Notes: a model not told the origin generated them from the letters alone. A stretch of DNA of 64,000 nucleotides from Acestrorhynchus altus (GCA_034509495.1 CM067518.1:7669271-7733270), one strand, 5' to 3'; shown: positions 23,641 to 36,888, numbered from the stretch's first letter. Made by a program: numbers and translations.

Positions 23641-25637
23641 TTTGTTACATCTGTATCTGCAGGTTGGAAGAAAGTGGTCTAATCCTGATCAACTTGGTAG
23701 TAATGCAGTGGCACTGCTTAGTTGGGGGAAGGCTGGGGATTCTTTCCATTGTGCTTGAATTGTTTTAATTATCCCCCCAGTGGTGACAAATGACGCACCT
23801 GTCATTGGGGTATCGGAATTATAGATACATATTATGTGCACCGCTGAAAAGACAGAGAGTCAAGAAGTCAGGTCATGACCTCTGCCATGCTAAATGTTTA
23901 CAGGCTGGATATGCAATGAAAATGAATTCGTTTATCCAAATCAGGTTTTTTTTTGGTGCATGAATTTCTTTCTTCCTCTCAATGCAAATCAACCATCGCA
24001 ATTTTCAGCTCCAGATTTCCCTAGAATGTCACAGTTCATTTAAAATGAAATTAATTGTTATGAAAATATTATACACCTGAATAAAACACACTTTTGATGT
24101 GGAGCAGAAGATGCTGTCCCACAAGCTCTCAGTCTGCTACACCTGCAGTGTAGCCTTGGCACCAGCAGTGGCAGTGTTGGAAAGCAAGTGAATTCAGCTC
24201 TACAGTGTCAGGCTGCTTCCACATGGACTCTCTTGGGGAAGTAAAAGCAGCCAAACCAGCTTGTCCATGAGTAGAGCAGTGTCCAAAGGATTCTTTTTTC
24301 ATTTAAACTTAAAAAAAAAAAACACAAAAGAAAAGAAAGTTACTTGAAGAAAGTGACACTGATATTATAAGATAACTTGTAATGAAAACCTTTCTATTCA
24401 TTACAGAAAAGGAAAACAAAGTGGTCTCAGTCTTTTGGACCCCAGGAGGAAATGCTGAATGCACATCAAGTCTATTTCAGATTGCAAAGTAACCAAACTC
24501 AGATTGAGGCAAGGGTGCAGACTCCAAAATGAACGTCTTTGCAAGGCAAATCAAGTCTAATTGATTTATCAAATTGACCCTGTGCAATTAAGAACATGTA
24601 TATGAAAAATCATGACTTTACAGAAGAAGGCTGAATGTAAAAGGTTAATAACTGAATGGAAGTAATGTATGTAAAATAATATTTAAGAGCATTTTTATTG
24701 GTCTATTCATCCATAACAATGAAAAACAAACCAATTTTTTTTTTCTTCCATTGGACAGCAGCAAAATGTTTTTGTTTTTTGTAAGTGTTAAACAGACATG
24801 TATCAATAGAATAAGACATTATTTTCTCTAGATGTACATTAGCAGAAAACATCCAGAAATTAGTTGAATAATATTCTAATATTCACACAACAGTACATAC
24901 CGACCAGATCTGGGCCTGCAGTTTGCACAGGGCTGACATAGTAGTTACACTGTAAATGTTGAATTTACACTGGGATTAAGTTGGGAAATCAGTGGTCCCA
25001 CTTTCTATGCCACATTTTGTCAAATGTTTGTTCCAATATTTGCTGGTTAGTTAAATATCCTCCTCAGGGCAACGTGTTTGTAGTTGACTAAAATATCAAT
25101 TTGTTCAAAAATAAGCAAACCAACATACTATTGTCATTAAGAATGGATCATCTTCCATTATTAGCCTCATAGCTCCCATTCAAAAGTATCAAAGCAAACT
25201 TAGATTCTTTGCGTATCTTAGCTGATGTTTTAAGTGATAAATAACACTTGAAACCAACAGCCAAAAGGATCAATGTTGCACGACCACTGTCAGAACATCT
25301 GGTTTGCCCACTACTGTATTCATCAGGTGTACAGGAAGCCTGCAGGCTGCTTAAGCCTGCGCTTCTCTGACAGACGATGTTGGAGTGTGAAGCCTGGTGT
25401 GTGGGGGGTTCTCTCCATAGAAAGAAAGGGCTTTCCTCCCCTGCAGCTCATCAAGGAAGGCTGCATGGACCCCCCACCCTTCAACACAAACCCTGCGTGT
25501 GCCAGCGGCTGAGGTGACAAGAGGGCAAGCAGTTAAAGAGAAGGACTCTGCTGCCTTATCAAAGCTAAGAGGGGCCAAATATAGACTCTTGTAGCTACAT
25601 GAACTCTTAGGGCTCCAAAGTTTTGAATTCTTTCTAC
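23641..25637. other. Intergenic sequence
   Basis: No gene recognised. One octamer ATGCAAAT lies at 23,982-23,989. Confidence 0.55.
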
Positions 25638-25735
25638 AGATATTTGGAGTAGATATTGGCCACAGACACACACACACATATGTATATATACTTCAGCACT
25701 GATCGTATATATATATATAGAGTATATATATATAT

Positions 25736-25800
<65 letters not shown>

Positions 25801-25822
25801 CTGTGTGAAATATCTACTCCAA

Positions 25823-25852
<30 letters not shown>
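25638..25852. repeat. Snap-back repeat built on AT/GT microsatellites
   Basis: A roughly 32-bp unique arm containing ATATTTGGAGTAGATATT (from about 25,640) recurs inverted at about 25,797-25,826 (AATATCTACTCCAAATAT in near-matching form). Between and around the arms lie CA, AT and GT runs that are also mutually complementary. The single strand could fold into a long hairpin. Confidence 0.8.
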
Positions 25853-25854
<2 letters not shown>

Positions 25855-26599
25855 ATGTGCTAAAAAGTAAAAAAGTATAATGTCCTTATTACTTACATCT
25901 TCAGACAATTTATGTATTATATATATTGCACTGTATTTGAAGTATGTTGGCTACTGAACTGTTTGCTACTGGGGTTGGTACTATCTTAAGTTATGTTATA
26001 TAAAAGTAAATGTAGTGTAAAAAAAATAGTTTTGTTTTTGAGGATACATTTTCAAAAATATACCCATATAAGCACCCTTTCCTCTGACAATGTGCATACA
26101 TATCTTATAGTTGGGTTCTAAATTCAGTTTCTTAGACACAATATTGGGATCAACTCACACTTCAGCACACCACATGACCACTCCTAAATAGTGTCCAGAG
26201 CGAATAAACATGTCTGCATTTCGTCACTGTCATGTCAAAACCTAGACCATTTAAAATGCTCTTTACATTGTAGGGACCTTTCACCATGAAGGGACTGCTA
26301 GAAATAGCCAAACGTCACTTGAAACAAAGCCTTAAACACTTTGGTATACAGTTAAAAATCATTATTAAAAGTTTGACTTGCAAAGATAGCTGTAGAAACT
26401 TGACACCAAGATAAAATAGTGATTTTGTTCCAGACTTCACTGCAATGCCTTCAAAAGCAGCTACACTCAGCCTTCATCTTCATTTACCTATAAGAGAGAA
26501 TAAGGGCCAAAGGAATAAAATATATGTATTCTGTGCACCCACCCCCTCAACTATTAGGCCTCCCAAGTCAAACACACCCTTCCCCCCATCTTCCCCCAC
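25853..26599. other. Intergenic sequence
   Basis: No gene or repeat recognised. A pyrimidine/C-rich patch lies near 26.53-26.60 kb. Confidence 0.55.
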
Positions 26600-27150
26600 A
26601 ACATAGGAGGAGGGGTGGTGTGGAGAGATCACAAACCATCTGAATCTCTTTTAACTGAGTGCCCAAAGAGGGCTGACGGCAATTATTCCTCCATGATGCA
26701 TTCCTTCCCAAAAGAGGATTCCATCACTATGCAACATGAGGAATGCAAGCTGGCCCATGAGTATTCAGTCCAAAGCAGCCACATCTCTTTTCTGGAGATT
26801 GTGGCAATGAGGGCATATCTCGTTTAGCTAGGTTACAGCATTTCTCGCCATCTGCATCAATTTGTGAAAGATTATCAGCCCAGGCTAACATCAGAAGGCA
26901 TGCTCTTTGATCTGAAAGAGTATGTTCCTGGGTTATTATGGTTGATGCACAGAATTAGCCAGTAAGCAAGCTTGTGGAATCCATAAACACAGGGCTAATG
27001 ATAAAAATGCAGCTGTTCCCATTGGCAAAACAAGAAACCTACAATTAGGAAAGATTAATAACCACTTGTTCTAATCATGCCTCCACCCTGGCCAACCCAG
27101 GCCTTACCCCTCCTCCTTCACCCCCTGAGGTAAAGTTCTGTGGGAAAAGT
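26600..27150. promoter_or_regulatory. Candidate conserved enhancer block
   Basis: A 550-bp stretch free of simple repeats with many developmental motifs: two GGAATG/CATTCC (TEAD) sites, CTTTGATC (TCF/LEF, 26,904-26,911), GATTATCAG (GATA/homeodomain), AACCACTTG (RUNX/NKX) and CCATTGGC (CCAAT). Base composition is more even than in the flanks. No coding frame beyond 70 codons. Enhancer function is inferred. Confidence 0.3.
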
Positions 27151-28079
27151 GTTTGTTTGTTTTCTTCTCTTCTTGGGTCATGCTGATTATGAGAAACTAG
27201 AGCCACATGGAATTTACATTGCTTTTTAAATCAGCCATTCATTATTTGGTTGTGGATGAAGCAGAAACACCAGGGCTTACTTGTTCACTGCATTTTAGTG
27301 GTGGAGCTAAAACCAGTGGATTGCTCCAGTCTTCTTTAGACTAAATTTACTTTTGCATAAAATTGATGTTGAAACAATTATAAAATTCATGGTTCAATTT
27401 TTTTAAAATTAATTACAGCAACAAACTTAACAACTGTATTACAAAGCTAATATAAAGCCCAAGTTAATATATGGTTCAAGTGGACATGTTGGCTTCAGTC
27501 CCACATGAATTTGATGTCTCTAGCATTTGAATCTAGCACTTTTTACAACTGATGCTGTTACAAAGCTGCTTTACTGAAATCCATCAAAGAATTAATAGAA
27601 TTACAACAACACAAAATCCCCAGTGAGCAAACTAAAGACAACAGTGGCAAGAAAAAATCCCTCAAAGCTTGAAGAAGAAACCTTGGCAGGCCCACCCTCC
27701 TCTGTCCCACATATAAATTATGAATAAATGGAGAAAAGGCCCCTTAACAGCACACATTTGGTATGCTCAGGTGTACCGATGTGCTTATAGATGTGCTAAG
27801 CAGTAGTGATGGCAGGAATTAAAAATGACAATGGTTATTGATAAACAAATAAACAAATAATATGATAATAGAAGATTGTATTGAATGAACAATTTGTCCT
27901 TGGGCAACACTGCTTGCACGAACTTTCACAAACACTCAGCAAGTTTCTCTGCAAATGAACACTTGCAATGTAAATAGGGTTCTTTAGAGTAAACCCATAA
28001 AAGAACACCTTATGGTTTTATAAAGATCATTTCATTGGAGTTCTTCTGTTTTTGAAGAACAGTCAACTGAAGGATTCCA
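27151..28079. other. Intergenic sequence with a GGTTCTTT element scrap
   Basis: From about 27,975 the phrases AGGGTTCTTTAGAGTAAACC and AAAGAACACCTTATGG match the MITE type seen at 21.3 and 52.6 kb. The rest shows nothing recognisable. Confidence 0.4.
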
Positions 28080-28300
28080 TAAGAGTCTAACCCTGCTCCT
28101 CTATGGGTGTCCAAATTTAGCCACAAAGGTCTGGTGTAGCTCCAGGTTTGAATTCTAACCAAGCAGGAGCACACGTGAACAGTTTGCAGACCATCTGATT
28201 AAACAAGTGGAATCAGGTGTGTTCCAGCTTGCTTGGAATGAAAATCTGCAGCCACATCAGGCCTTTGTGGACAAGATTGGCTATCTCTGTTCTATGGCAT
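28080..28300. mobile_element. Fold-back MITE relic
   Basis: Inverted partner phrases are visible: CACAAAGGTCTGGTGTAGCT near the left end and CACATCAGGCCTTTGTGGAC near the right, with AAGCAGGAGCACAC...GTGTTCCAGCTTGCTTGG inside. This is the layout of a common teleost DNA MITE. Target-site duplications were not identified. Confidence 0.5.
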
Positions 28301-29514
28301 GACTCAGAAGAACTGGAGGGTGAAGATGGGTTAGTTCTAATCTTTACAGCCCATCCACTTATTTACTTCCCTCAGATGGAGCTTCCAGTCATGGTTTTGC
28401 AGGCTGGTGTTCTGTGTGGATGTGTAAAACTCTGGTCAGCCATGTCCATCTGTGGTGTTAAATGGAGCACATCCCACTGCAGCATATTTTCCCACAAACG
28501 TGACACTCTTGAGTGTGTATCATTCAGTGTCACCTCTATAGGTTTCTACTGAGCCATGGAGGACAGCCCTCCCTTTCTTTGCAGTAGAATAATAAGCGGA
28601 GGAGATAAATGCCACAGACACTTAATATGGATGAGAGGAATGCCTGCTTTTGTCTTGCACCTCGAATTTCATAAGAAGGGGCTTCAACTCAGAGCATGTG
28701 TTTTACATTTTTAAAGCTGCCGGCTTGAGAGTTTGTAGGCTTAACACAAATACATCCATGTTTCTGTGACAACAGGACAATCAAGACTCTGCAACCCTCT
28801 GAAATATCTACAACAGAAGGAAAAAGCATGATTATAATACAACTTCCAACCGCTTAGTCAATTTTGATTGTCAGGACAGTTTTAGGTTTAGTAGCAACAC
28901 CAGAGATTATGTAATAGGCATACATAGTGAAATCAACACTGCTGAATGTACTCTTAATGTAAATAATTGGTATTAGTCTTGAGCCCATACAGTTAAAACT
29001 TAAAACTAAAAAACCAAATTTCAAAACCAAAAGTCAGAACTGAAGTCATTTGCATGTATCAGTCTTAAACCGACGGTAACAATGTAGCATAAATCTAAAG
29101 AAAAAAAAATCTGTTTGGAGAATTATTGTGTTAAAATTAAGTATGTTTTTACTAAATTCACATTAACATTTTAAGTTGACCTAAAAGGCAAAATAAATTA
29201 AGCATGTGGTCTTTCAAGGCCTTATTGTTCATGAACGGATGGGGTTTTAAGGTTTGGGGATTTGACAAAATCCATATAAAATATTTACAATATTGTTCAA
29301 ATACACCATGTATAAAAATGATTTAACATTAAAGGTAAGGTCACCACCATTTCACAGTTCAGTACTTCACACAAGCTATGCCCACAGGATTTCACACGCA
29401 GTTGTGTTAAAATGTGTCACAGTGCATTTCATAATCCAAACATTGCCTCAAGGAGCGCTACAGCAATAGCCGAGTTATCTCCTCTACTTCTGACATGTGT
29501 AATCCTATCCTGTT
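28301..29514. other. Intergenic sequence
   Basis: No gene recognised. A perfect octamer ATTTGCAT occurs at 29,048-29,055. The stretch 28,560-28,720 is repeat-free and could be regulatory, without specific support. Confidence 0.5.
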
Positions 29515-29795
29515 TTTGTCATGTTTAGCATGGTTAAGGTGGACATAACTGCAGGGCAGGGATCTTTATTAAATAAACAAACCAAAAAATAAAGCAAAAT
29601 GACATGAACAGACAAACAAACAAAAAGCACTGACAAGACACAGACACAAACAAGGCACACCTTTGGACTATAAGGAGAGGGCAGGGTTACAAAAGAGTCA
29701 CAGGTGGGAACACTAATGACAAGGCGGGGGCAAGGGCGGAGACAGACAAAAACAAGAAAAGCATGAAACAGGGCAACAGTGTGACAGTTTACAGA
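29515..29795. mobile_element. Purine-rich interspersed repeat relic
   Basis: The run GATCTTTATTAAATAAACAA followed by GACAAACAAACAAAAAGC, CAGACACAAACAAGGCACAC and CACAGGTGGGAACACTAATG looks like the end of a widespread teleost element (TTTATT...CAGACAAGGGAGG...). The 116-codon minus-strand frame across it is a composition artefact. Confidence 0.4.
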
Positions 29796-30959
29796 GGCTA
29801 TAATATGTCTTTTTTTGACCCAGCGTTGGCTGGGGGTTGGCACTTGAATGTGCATACTTATGTTGACTATGTCTAGTCTTACTATGCAGTTTGTGCAATT
29901 GCTATGTGCAAATGTTGTTGTTTGTTGACTATGTAATCTATCTTTTTATTATAAATGTGATTGTTAATCATTCTAATTATGTTAATTCTAAGTATGTTAA
30001 CAATCCCTACAGATTTGTTATAGAATATCTGAATAGATCATACATACGTCCATATGTCCACAGGCTTGTTACTGTATGTTAAATATACATTTCAGATCCA
30101 TGAATTCTACACTGAAACCCTCAGGTCTGTGAACAGTGAAAAGTCATCTCCATAGAATTGGAAACAATAGGTGTTTAAACAAGACATTTTTGTGAATTTC
30201 CATATATGTGTGTTGTCATGGCAAATACATTTCCTTAATGTAGCTCCAGTGGAATTATTGTTGCCATTATTAATGTTAAACCACTTTTTCTACTAGTTTA
30301 GAATCACCGATAGCTCTGTTCATCATGCTAAACATGGTGTTTGTTTTGTTTTATGTTTTTTTTTTTGGATTGTCAGTTTCCAGCTATTTTTTGTATGGTG
30401 CAAAGATGCACATGACAAACTCTTAGCAAATTGTGCACATTTATCTGCAGCCAAATGGATTTATTGTACTTACAATATTGACTCTGGTCATTTAAAATAA
30501 GTGTAGTATATGTGTGGTCTTGCCATCGTCTTCCATAGCCACTAAGTACAGCTATGATTGGAATGTGTTTGGTGTGTTTTCCTGGTTGATGAATGACAGG
30601 CCATTAATGAATGAATGCACCGTATTTTGACATGCTCTCTCCAGAGTTGGTGGTTTACAGTACAGTGTCTCATACCCTGTGCTTTGTTCTGCTAAACGTA
30701 ATTGTTTAAGGCAGGGATGATGAGGTTGTCATTTTGTATTTCAAAATATCTGTTAAATCCATCATTGCATAGTTGGTGATATGTTCATCCAAACAGATCT
30801 GGAGTCAAACTAGTACAGCAAAGAAGCTATTCAAGGAGCCTTGCTCCCTGACTGTTTTTGGAGGAATTGCTTGAGAAAGAAGAATTCATGTTAATTTGAG
30901 GATTGTGGCTGACAACTTTAGTAAAGTCCACTATAACAATCTTCAAGGGCCTCCTGACC
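29796..30959. other. Intergenic sequence
   Basis: No gene or definite repeat recognised. Confidence 0.55.
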
Positions 30960-31320
30960 CTGGGAGGGGGTGACCTTTGCCCTTATTTGGGCCCCTTTTA
31001 TGAGGATTTTTTCTTGGCCCTGACCAGATGGCTAAGCTATCAAAGGCTTTTTTTATGAGGAAAATCTGCAGGCAAGAGTGGAGTAGTATATTTCTCTCAT
31101 TGTGTGTGGACCTTGCTTCTGAGAGAAAAAAAAAAAAAATCACACAAAACATTTGCAAAACATACCAATTTAACTAATCCCCCACCCCTGCCGGAGATGT
31201 TTACAGGAATTTTATTGATGGCACATTAGTAGCTGGCCATTGTTTGGAGATAATAACATGTAATGCAGATCAATATGCACCGATACCTAAGGTCAGCTTT
31301 TTTTTTTTCTTTTTGGTCTA
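30960..31320. promoter_or_regulatory. Candidate enhancer with DR1 and CArG box
   Basis: TGACCTTTGCCCT (30,971-30,983) is a perfect DR1 element on the reverse strand (AGGGCA-A-AGGTCA; HNF4/RXR/COUP-TF type). It overlaps by three bases a perfect SRF CArG box, CCTTATTTGG (30,981-30,990). Further on are ATCAAAGG (TCF-like), CCATTGTTTGG (SOX-like) and GATCAATAT (ONECUT-like). The motifs are directly visible; function is inferred. Confidence 0.35.
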
Positions 31321-31997
31321 AGCATTGTTTCACACATGACAGTCATGTGACTTGCACTTTTTGTCCTGGTAGCAAAGGTCTGCAATGCTCTGAGAATAGA
31401 GACAATCTGCTTTCAGGACATAATATTTTGTGATGAAATGCACATGCGTGATCATGCTAGTATCTCTAAATAAGCTGGTATGGATGGGAGCAATTGTGCT
31501 GTTGTGACATTTGAACTGGTTAGTATTGTTCAAAATGACATAACATGCTATATATTCACTTTTCAATAGAAAATATATTTCAACCTTGCTCACACTATTT
31601 CTCTTGGTGTAAAATGATTTTAAAACATGTGTGTGAGTAATGTGACAGTTCGCAGAAGCCTGTAATAAGAAAAGGGTTTGAGCGGCAGGAAGAGTTGTGT
31701 GTCCCTGGGTCACTATAACTTGCTTGCTCCACATCATTCATGAGGCTCCTTTATAAGGGATGAACCATGTGGTCAGATTGGGTTTCTAGGGGAACACTCT
31801 TTTTGCTCAGGTCCCCTGCACAGTCAACAAACACGCTGTCTCCAACAACAATAACACACTGATTGAAGCTGTTCTTGAAATGCACAGGCCAAAATAATGA
31901 TGTAAACTAGTGTTTAAGGGTTATTAGAATGCAATAGGATGACCGAAGTGCAGCAAATTTCCAAATTTTAGAAGCAAATGTCCAGTACCAAACATAC

Positions 31998-32028
<31 letters not shown>

Positions 32029-34045
32029 ATATTTTTAACAAGTATTCTTTAATGACTTTTGTTTCTCTTTAATCACATTAAAGACACTCTTGGGTTGCAT
32101 CAGAATGTTGGATGGCTCTCTTATGAGGATGCTGAGCTCTCTGTGAATGACAGCTGTTGTAAACATTGCCATTTTAGTACCCTCACCACCCCTCAACTTC
32201 AGCTTATCTAGAATGCGCCATCTTTCCCTTTTCTTAACTAGAGAGAGAAAAGCAGTGAGTAGGCAAGCATCTAAAGGTAAAGCTGTCTACAGCTCAAGCA
32301 GACCAGTATATTTGCACTGCATCAAGCAGAGCTTTAGGAGGATTGTTGTAGTTATTCAAGGGGCTAAAATATAAAAACCCTCTGATATCAATGTCTAAAT
32401 GATCACACATGGGTCCCAGATTTAATAATTCAGTTTAATATTAATTTAACAGAACAGAACAGAACATCTTGTAAAATACAATATGATACATATTATAAAA
32501 TGCACAACAGAGTATTTTAGGTGTTATAATGAACAAGAAATAATTAAATGATAATTGATTGTATACATACACTCTCAGAAATTAATTAAATCAATTAATC
32601 AAATTGTAACTGCTGTAGTCACCTCAAGGCTACATCATTTCCATCTTATAGGAAAAGTTATGAAAATCACATTATTATCATGTTTTACTTACCTGATTCC
32701 AGGAATTTGAGGTTTGCCTCTTTAATTTAGAATGCAAGGTGCCAGACTCACTTTGCTAACAAACACTGGACATACATGCATACATACATTCCCCAAAAAA
32801 AACATGCTGTCCTTAGAACATGGTGTATCTTACTTTGTATACACATATACACAGAAACCCTGTTCTAAAGTAGACAGCCCTGGGTGGCTCAGGCAGAGAT
32901 GGCAACCCCTCAAACCCAGTTTTAAAGCCCTGACAGTGGGGCACTAAGGCCAAATCTACCCAGATGATGAGCATATATCTGTTTGCTGGCTAAATAATGA
33001 TAGCACCATGGTCACTGTTTGACACTGCTTGTTCCCCCTCGGACCACCTAGATTGTCCTGGGTACAAAATCAAATCTAGGCTTTAGTCTTTTAATCTCAA
33101 ACAGACTTTAAATGCTCCTTTATTTTAGAATGAACAAAGACAAATATTACAAGTAACTGATAAAAAAAATGACCAAGCCTGATAAAACTGTGCTTGAAGA
33201 AAATTATTTACTAAACTGACTTTCAATAATTACTGAAAGAATTATATTGATTGAATTAATTCATTGTATTTAAAATAATTGATGAAAAGTGACATTTTGT
33301 TTATTACTCTGCTTAACCACTGTTGGACTGCCCAGAAACAGCTTCACTGTCAGCCACTCTCTCCTGATTCACGTCAAACAGGTTTGCCTCGGCTCCCGCT
33401 GAGGGGGCTCTTGAAAGGTTATAGGAGACACTATAGTCCGACACGTTAAATTAGCTAGTCCTTTAGGGGCTCCAAGCATTAACAGTCAGCTGTTTACCAG
33501 AAGCCAGAGCATAGTCAGATAATTAATGTAGTAAACAGACACCAGAAACAGCAGAAATGATTTAATCCGGTGTTGTTACGATTGTAAAATGTCATGCAGT
33601 CCAGCTTCTGCTCAACTTCAGTTTATGATACAACTGTTTACTGATTTATATTTGCTGAATGGTGTTTATGGTTGAATTTAGGACAATATTTTAGGAGCAT
33701 CATCATTTCAAATCTGTAATGTATTTATAATGTCTTCCTTTAATGGGAGAACAATTCAATGCTGTTTTAACATAGATACATAGATATAGATGAATCCATA
33801 AAGATTTACTCATTCATGAAGGATTCTAAACAATTTCTGTAGCCAATAATTCAAGGCTATTGTTTTAATAAGATTACATTACAGATTCTCCTGTTCTTAA
33901 CCTAAAAATCACATATCATTGCAATCTGATTCTGGATATTAACTTCTGTATTGATATTATTGATAATACCAATTTATTGGTTATTTTAGAATTTTTTACA
34001 GCTTTGGGTCCAGTTTCACATTACCATCTTAGCATTAAGAAAATC

Positions 34046-34048
<3 letters not shown>
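31321..34048. other. Intergenic sequence with a short (TG)n run
   Basis: A (TG)13 microsatellite lies at 31,998-32,023. No gene: the 135-codon minus-strand frame near 31.3-31.7 kb has no domain or splice context. Confidence 0.55.

Positions 34049-34104
<56 letters not shown>
34049..34104. repeat. (AG)n microsatellite
   Basis: Pure AG array of 28 units. Confidence 0.97.
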
Positions 34105-34106
<2 letters not shown>

Positions 34107-34925
34107 CTCAGAGTGATGCTCGTTTGACAATATGATTCCTCCAAGTAAGATTCACCTTGGTGCTAAGAAGCTGCTGGGAAACCCACCCCTGTTCCTTGTT
34201 TTGAACCAATCTACAAACTAATATTTATTTTCTTCTTTCTGTGATTTTTACTAATAATTTAAACCATATAAAAGAGCACAGAACTAACATGTTGAAATGT
34301 TTGCACATTTATCTGCATCCAAACAAGCTTAAGTTATTGAAAAGGCTTTTTTCTGTATTGTGTCTTAGTATATTATTGTATTCATTATTGTATTCATGCA
34401 TTAAATACTTTTGTAAAACAAACGTGAGTTTATTTGCCCATATTTTACAAGAAAGGTACTGTTTACTCTGTGACATTTTATTAATGTTTTATCTATTTTT
34501 CTTTGGTCTATTTGGTCTTACCCACGGTAACCTAAGCTGTCATGAACCTGGTCTTTTAATGTGTCCGTTCCTGCTCTTGATTGCTCTCTGAGGTCAAGCA
34601 GGATCTGAAGTCACTGGAAGCAGTTAAAATAATAAGAGTTGACCACATGTTGGAGGTTATGAGAAGTGTTGAATGTGGAGGCCCCCCTGGCTGACTGAAA
34701 AACTATAGCCTTGCTTAAAAACACAAAACTAAACCTAAAACAACAAAATAATATACAGTGTTTATGCAAATTGTTTTGCAACTTTATGGTATTTTATCAT
34801 TTTCATTGTTATATCCACTGCAGAGTGCACAAGCATGGATGGGATAGTGGTGCAGATGATTAAGGGGGCTCCTGTTCATACTTCCTGTTTACCTTTACCC
34901 ATAGAGGTGACCCTAACTTTTGCAT

Positions 34926-34928
<3 letters not shown>
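34105..34928. other. Intergenic sequence
   Basis: A 116-codon frame at 34,241-34,591 is rich in Leu/Phe/Ile but AT-driven. I do not regard it as a gene. Confidence 0.55.

Positions 34929-34988
<60 letters not shown>
34929..34988. repeat. (CA)n microsatellite
   Basis: About 30 CA units with one CT interruption. Confidence 0.97.
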
Positions 34989-34991
<3 letters not shown>

Positions 34992-35583
34992 TCTTTCTCC
35001 AGCCCCCGATTGCACAGAGCACTTGCAAAAAGAATTGGAAATTGGGGGTGGGTGAAGGGTGGAGCAAATTTATGACCCAAATTTGTGAGGGTCAGTGCAA
35101 TAGCACACCGGCCCTCTGTCCCCCATGCGAGAAAGCCAGTTGTCAATAACGATGTTATCCTGCAAAATTACACAAGGTCCACTGCTCTCTTTCACGTCTT
35201 TGACATGACAACACCCAACTCAGCCTTTGTTCACAAATACAAAGCAACTAAAGCAACTTAAAGCCATAAACATCACCCTATCATAACCACAACTCATGGG
35301 ATATATTAATGTCTAGGTTACAATGAAAGAAGTCATATGTGCACATTGTGTCTGCATAGTTATAAAAATTGATAAAAATAAATTTAAAGACAAAATTGTT
35401 TTGTAAATATATTTCATTCACCTGGGAATGATTATGACTATTGCACATATTCTGACACACTATATATATATATATAAACCTAAACCCAGCACCCGAGAAC
35501 AGCTGGAAGCTGAGGGCGAATGAGATTAATGATTAATAAAGTCACTAGAGGCAGCGAGTCACACAGGCCAAGGCCTTTTCATT
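34989..35583. other. Intergenic sequence
   Basis: A short (TA)n run occurs near 35,461. Nothing else recognised. Confidence 0.55.
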
Positions 35584-35775
35584 GACTTCCAAATGGCAGT
35601 GGCATGTAGCTAGCCTAGTGGTTAGCACTGTTACTATGACCCTGGACTCCACTGGGAACTTGTGCAGACCTCAAGTGCCTCCAGCTGCATGCTGCTCTTC
35701 AACAAGTGGAAGCTACACCTGTCAAACTTGCCCAGCATCACAGGGAGGCATCAAACTGAATGATGCCCATTAGAA
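35584..35775 (+). mobile_element. Probable SINE 5' fragment (tRNA-like A box)
   Basis: TAGCCTAGTGGTTAGCACTG fits a pol III A box (TRGYNNARNGG). It is followed by GACCCTGGACTCCACTGGGA, an arrangement typical of fish tRNA-derived SINEs. The B box is degraded and no 3' tail is recognised. Confidence 0.4.
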
Positions 35776-36822
35776 GATGAACCCGGATTCTCTGAAAGAT
35801 GGGTGTGTGCATTTAGTAGGTTTAAAGAGGGTTTGAATTTTCAACATGCTTCTGTCACTTGTTAGTTACGTTAGCTTTGATCATCTACATTCAGAATAAG
35901 ATTTCAAGCTCTTGTGAACAACAATAATAAAAAAAAGTCTTTTATCATGTATAGAAGATCCTTTGACTTTAAATGCTCAGTGTTATTGAACTATGGGGTG
36001 CCTGCCAGCTCTTTTCTATTTTCTCCTTTTATTGTTATTATTATTTATTTTTTTTGGCTTTCTAATTTTTGGTTACTGTTGAATCCACTGGGCTTTATAG
36101 GTCACACAAAGAACCCCTGAGCACCGGCCAGCCCACCCTACAGATGGCTGGGGGATCAGAGGCTGTCAGTACACTCAAACGAGTCAGGCACCGGGCCTGC
36201 TTCTCTGCAGGGGCGCAGGCTGTCTGAATGGGAGCATTTCCACCAGCTTCTATAGCCTCCCACTGGGCATTTGTGGAATGATTTGTGGCAAATTTGTTGG
36301 ATCAATATAGATGGCAAAGGGTGGACCCCTCCTGTGTGAAGAAGCTGGGCTTGGCTCTGCATGACTGGACGCGTCTCAAGGCGACTGCACTGGAAGAAGT
36401 GGTTAACCTGCGTGAAGGTGACGCATAGGCCAGGCCATGACTAAACTAGATCTTCTTCATAACCTGTAGTGCAGGCCGGAGATGAATTGAGAGTCACGTT
36501 TGGCTATGTTTAGGTGTTCAGGTTCACTGTGGGTGAAGGCTACGTTTTGATTGATCATGTTTAAGGTGACTTGTGTTTGCTTAAGGAGTTCATGAACCTG
36601 TGGCTAAAAGATAAAAACCCTTTGCATGCTCCAGTAATTTTCTGGTTTCTGATGATGTACTGAAAAGTTATTTAAGGAAACAAACCAATTGAATCCTATC
36701 ACTTATTTTTAGATGTACATTAAAAAATGACATTGTTGAACAACTCCTATATAATATAAGCACAGTGTCCTGTGCTTAGTCCATACTTCTGAAATAAAGC
36801 ATCAACAGGAGTTTCTTTTCAA

Positions 36823-36828
<6 letters not shown>
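35776..36828. other. Intergenic sequence
   Basis: The block 36.11-36.47 kb is relatively GC-rich, but no open exon or splice pattern was found. Confidence 0.5.

Positions 36829-36888
<60 letters not shown>
36829..36888. repeat. (TG)n microsatellite
   Basis: Pure TG array of 30 units. Confidence 0.97.

Noticed and set aside
29505..29855. 116-codon minus-strand open frame
   Set aside because: Lies across a purine-rich interspersed repeat; the cysteine/valine-rich translation is a by-product of CA/GT-rich sequence.
31330..31737. 135-codon minus-strand open frame
   Set aside because: No recognisable domain and no promoter or splice context; length is compatible with chance in 64 kb.
32875..32945. 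Possible SINE fragment (GGGTGGCTCAGGCAGAGATG)
   Set aside because: Weak A-box-like wording only; no B box or SINE tail follows.
34241..34591. Hydrophobic 116-codon frame resembling a membrane protein
   Set aside because: T-rich DNA naturally yields Leu/Phe/Ile codons; no signal peptide layout or homology was recognised.
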